This document shows positions 22,792 through 24,621 of a DNA stretch of 24,621 nt, piece by piece. The DNA is from Mesotaenium endlicherianum. Its lineage: Eukaryota > Streptophyta > Zygnematophyceae > Zygnematales > Mesotaeniaceae. The translations under genes were made by a program, and so were the position numbers. The notes beneath the pieces are model-generated. The model was given only the letters and a program-made list of their open reading frames with translations. It was not told where the DNA came from and searched no databases. Location: contig WELA01006903.1 of the NCBI GenBank assembly GCA_009602735.1, positions 424,790 through 449,410 on the forward strand, read 5' to 3'. Position 1 is the first letter of the stretch. The number at the start of each line of letters is the position of its first letter.

Positions 22792-23640
22792 GGCTTATAC
22801 TAGTCTAGTAAGTTCCAACAAGCTCTTGTGGTGAAACTAGATTGACGGATCCTTCAACCGCGAAAGCGATATGTCTCCAAAATTCAAAACACCACGAACG
22901 TAACGATGTGCCTCTCAAGAGCAGAATGTATAACAACGCAAAAAAACTGTCGATCGTCACAAAAGGTGAGCAACTCTAAGCACGAATATTAGCAGAGCTG
23001 CGAAGCACTGCGAAGTGACGCCCTTCGACATGAACAAAGACGCACAGCATGTCAACTGCGTTCGGAGCAGGTTTGGAGTGATCCTGAGTGATTCTAGTGG
23101 TTACCTCCGCTTTCAGATAATTATATGTGTCCACCTCAGTTGATATGTAGGATCGGGACTATATCAAGCAACGTCGAGGGAAATCAAACTTGTGAACTCC
23201 TGAGTCCAAAGTTATGTCCAGAAGTCAACAAAGTTCCGTGTGAGCGCAGCCGCGCATTGAGCAGTATGGAGTCAAACTGAGTCAAACATGCTGAACGAGA
23301 AGATACTTCTTCGACGACTATTATGTCGACAATGTGAACCTGACGCCGTGACAATCCCGATAGCGGGGGTTCTGGAAGGGGGCGAGGGCTCAGGGTTCCT
23401 CAGAGCTAGTAGTTCCTGTCAAAGGTGCCCGATGCAGCCCGAGTACGAGCATGAACTTCCCAAGTGCGGCCTTGGGTTGTCGTTCAACGCCAGACTTCAA
23501 CGTCACCGTTCCCCTCACCCTACAAGGAGGACTAGGAAGGACCAGTAGAACTGTACATACGTTTCTTACTGCATGTTGATCATGCTGGTCTGAGAGTTGG
23601 AACAGACTGCCGCAGGTATAGTTAAGCAACTTTCTTTAAG
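22792..23640. promoter_or_regulatory. Divergent intergenic region between HDR and the plus-strand gene
   Basis: 849 bp separate the HDR start codon (minus, 22791) from the next plus-strand start codon (23641). The region must hold both 5' leaders and promoters, possibly shared. A clear TATA box is not evident. Short repeats such as GAGTGATCCTGAGTGATTC (around 23077-23095) and two copies of GAGTCAAAC (23268 and 23280) are present. The plus-strand frame at 23288-23548 and the minus-strand frame at 23390-23629 show no domain and are not called. Confidence 0.5.
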
Positions 23641-24186
23641 ATGCCAGGAGCTGCAGTGAATGGGAAGAGCTCTGCGCGTACATCCAGTAAGAAAAAAAGT
23701 TTAGCAGAGGAGCTAGCAGAGCTTGCCAATCCTGCGCCTCTCGTCAGAGGTAAAACTAGAAGACGCCTGCATCTTACCTTTTTAGATTGTTGGACGCGCC
23801 CATTGTGATTGCCTTTTTTGTTACGGAAAGCGGGTGTATGTGCAGTCACAGTTATAAGTGTGCTGATAGAGCAGGCAAGGTGCATCTTTGAGGTGTCCAG
23901 AGTTGCCTGCATAGAAGTTTTGTAGTCTCAGTACTTGGCAGCGATGCCGGTACAGAGTGGTACGTCCTGGCGATGTCAGAGCAGCAATATTGTTGCTAGT
24001 GATCAATTCTTGAAACAAACTTGAGTAAGGAATAGCAAGCTGATAATCAAGGAGGGGGAGCTGCCATGCATGAGCAGATGAAGATCCAGAGGAATCACAG
24101 GGGTTTGGGTTAGAAGCCAAGCGCCTGTACTCCGCTGACGACGATGACGAGGATCTCTTTGCCCCCACCACCACGCCTTCAGCTAG
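23641..24186 (+). CDS. Probable AATF/Bfr2-like protein, N-terminal part (two exons)
   Basis: Exon 1 runs 23641-23749 from an ATG after TTTCTTTAAG and encodes a Ser/Lys-rich start followed by SLAEELAELANPAPLVR; it ends in phase 1 at a GTAAAA donor. Exon 2, 24078-24186, follows a TGAGCAG acceptor, opens in the matching phase with DEDPEESQGFGLEAKRLY, continues with the acidic DDDDEDLF, and ends in phase 2 at GTATGC. The order, a short helix of the SLA-L type, then NPAP, then an acidic DPE stretch, is what the N-terminus of AATF/Bfr2 (nucleolar small-subunit processing factor) looks like. No conserved core domain is in the window and no third exon was found before the right edge, so the identification is tentative. 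That this is a real coding start is more likely than its name. It is divergent from HDR. Confidence 0.45.
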
Positions 24187-24214
24187 GTATGCTGCTCCCT
24201 TGCTGTCCCTGCAC

Positions 24215-24481
24215 CTTTTTTCGCATTTTTTTCGATAGAGCACCTCCTAAAAGAGCGCCCCCACGTGTTACTCACAGAGTGATTTGTCTAGCAAGGCACT
24301 TGTCTTGTTTTAAGTATACAACTCCTCTTCAAAGAGCGCCCCCATGTTCCATCACACAAAGTGACACAAAGTGAGTAACCTAGCAAAGCAGTGTCAACCT
24401 TACCTTGTCGCTCTCAGTAGGAGGCTCTGAGAGGAGCATAGAGCTCGCAGATACCATGGGGTTTCTTCCATCAGACGTCAT
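24215..24481 (-). other. Competing minus-strand exon candidates
   Basis: On the minus strand, an ATG at 24481 opens 26 codons (beginning MTSDGRNPMV, ending PPTESDK) to 24404, directly followed by a GTAAGG donor. A TTTTAG acceptor then leads into EVLYRKKCEK at 24246-24215, ending near a GTGCAG donor in phase 2. Alternatively the second frame stays open to 23821. If real, this would be the 5' end of a gene running left, across the plus-strand gene described at 23641-24186. No domain is recognised, and the two models are hard to reconcile as ordinary genes. Confidence 0.25.
24249..24389. repeat. Diverged direct duplication, about 82 bp period
   Basis: AAAGAGCGCCCCCACGTG (from about 24250) and AAAGAGCGCCCCCATGTT (from about 24332) each lead into a segment with AGTGA and CTAGCAAgGCA (near 24275-24299 and 24368-24389). 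It looks like an old tandem duplication. It lies between the last plus-strand exon and the minus-strand candidate start. Confidence 0.75.
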
Positions 24482-24507
24482 GATCCGACGGGGGTGCCGA
24501 GCAAAAC

Positions 24508-24560
24508 AACAATGGCACGCGTTAGACAACAATGGCACGCGTTAGACATCAATGGCCGTG
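24508..24560. repeat. 20-bp tandem repeat, two exact units plus a partial
   Basis: AACAATGGCACGCGTTAGAC occurs at 24508-24527 and 24528-24547, followed by a partial, altered unit (ATCAATGGCCGTG). Each full unit carries the palindrome ACGCGT. The array is about 27 bp upstream of the minus-strand ATG candidate at 24481. The window then ends in a GGA/GGGG-rich tract (24604-24621). Confidence 0.85.
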
Positions 24561-24621
24561 CTCTACATTGCTCAGAAGGAGCTTTCTCCTGCACCTAGTT
24601 TTGGGAGGAGGAGGAGGGGGG

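Noticed and set aside
1-24621. CRISPR arrays, tRNA or rRNA genes, complete transposons
   Set aside because: Repeats are short tandem or intronic units without spacer structure; no cloverleaf, rRNA-like segment, terminal inverted repeats, LTR pair or transposase motif was recognised.

Overview
The window is nuclear DNA of a plastid-bearing green organism (green plant lineage, probably an alga or early-diverging plant; species not determinable here). The evidence is spliceosomal genes with GT-AG introns, a plant-type coatomer delta subunit, and a plant-type MEP-pathway reductase with an N-terminal extension that looks like a plastid transit peptide. I rebuilt the gene models by reading codons across splice junctions with consistent phase. 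Most long open frames in the window are intronic or antisense.

Layout from left to right. (1) 701-1126, minus strand: the first two recognisable exons of an alpha/beta-hydrolase (epoxide-hydrolase-like) gene that runs off the left edge. (2) 1.3-6.2 kb: AT-rich intergenic DNA with a few short repeats and no gene I can support. (3) 6169-10462, minus strand: a complete 11-exon gene for coatomer subunit delta (527 aa). (4) 10.5-11.8 kb: intergenic. (5) 11774-22791, minus strand: a complete 10-exon gene for 4-hydroxy-3-methylbut-2-enyl diphosphate reductase (HDR/IspH, 493 aa). (6) 22.8-23.6 kb: divergent intergenic region. (7) 23641-24186, plus strand: the 5' part of a gene whose N-terminus resembles the AATF/Bfr2 ribosome-biogenesis family. 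It runs off the right edge and is opposed by a weaker minus-strand exon candidate.

The main anomaly is inside the HDR gene. A 3358-bp block carrying exons 2-5 occurs twice, and its distal 470 bp occurs a third time. Each junction is a single N next to a poly-C tract; a third N lies in a 65-nt poly-G run. The extra copies would break the reading frame, so this is most likely three overlapping contigs joined without merging. With one copy the gene reads cleanly through all ten exons.

Independently of that, HDR exons 2 to 9 and their introns form a sharply GC-rich island full of GC-rich simple repeats, while exon 1, exon 10 and all neighbouring genes are much less GC-rich. The genes have unrelated housekeeping roles (vesicle coat, plastid isoprenoid synthesis, possibly ribosome assembly). 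I see no operon, mobile element with recognisable coding capacity, CRISPR array, tRNA or rRNA, and no convincing novel system.
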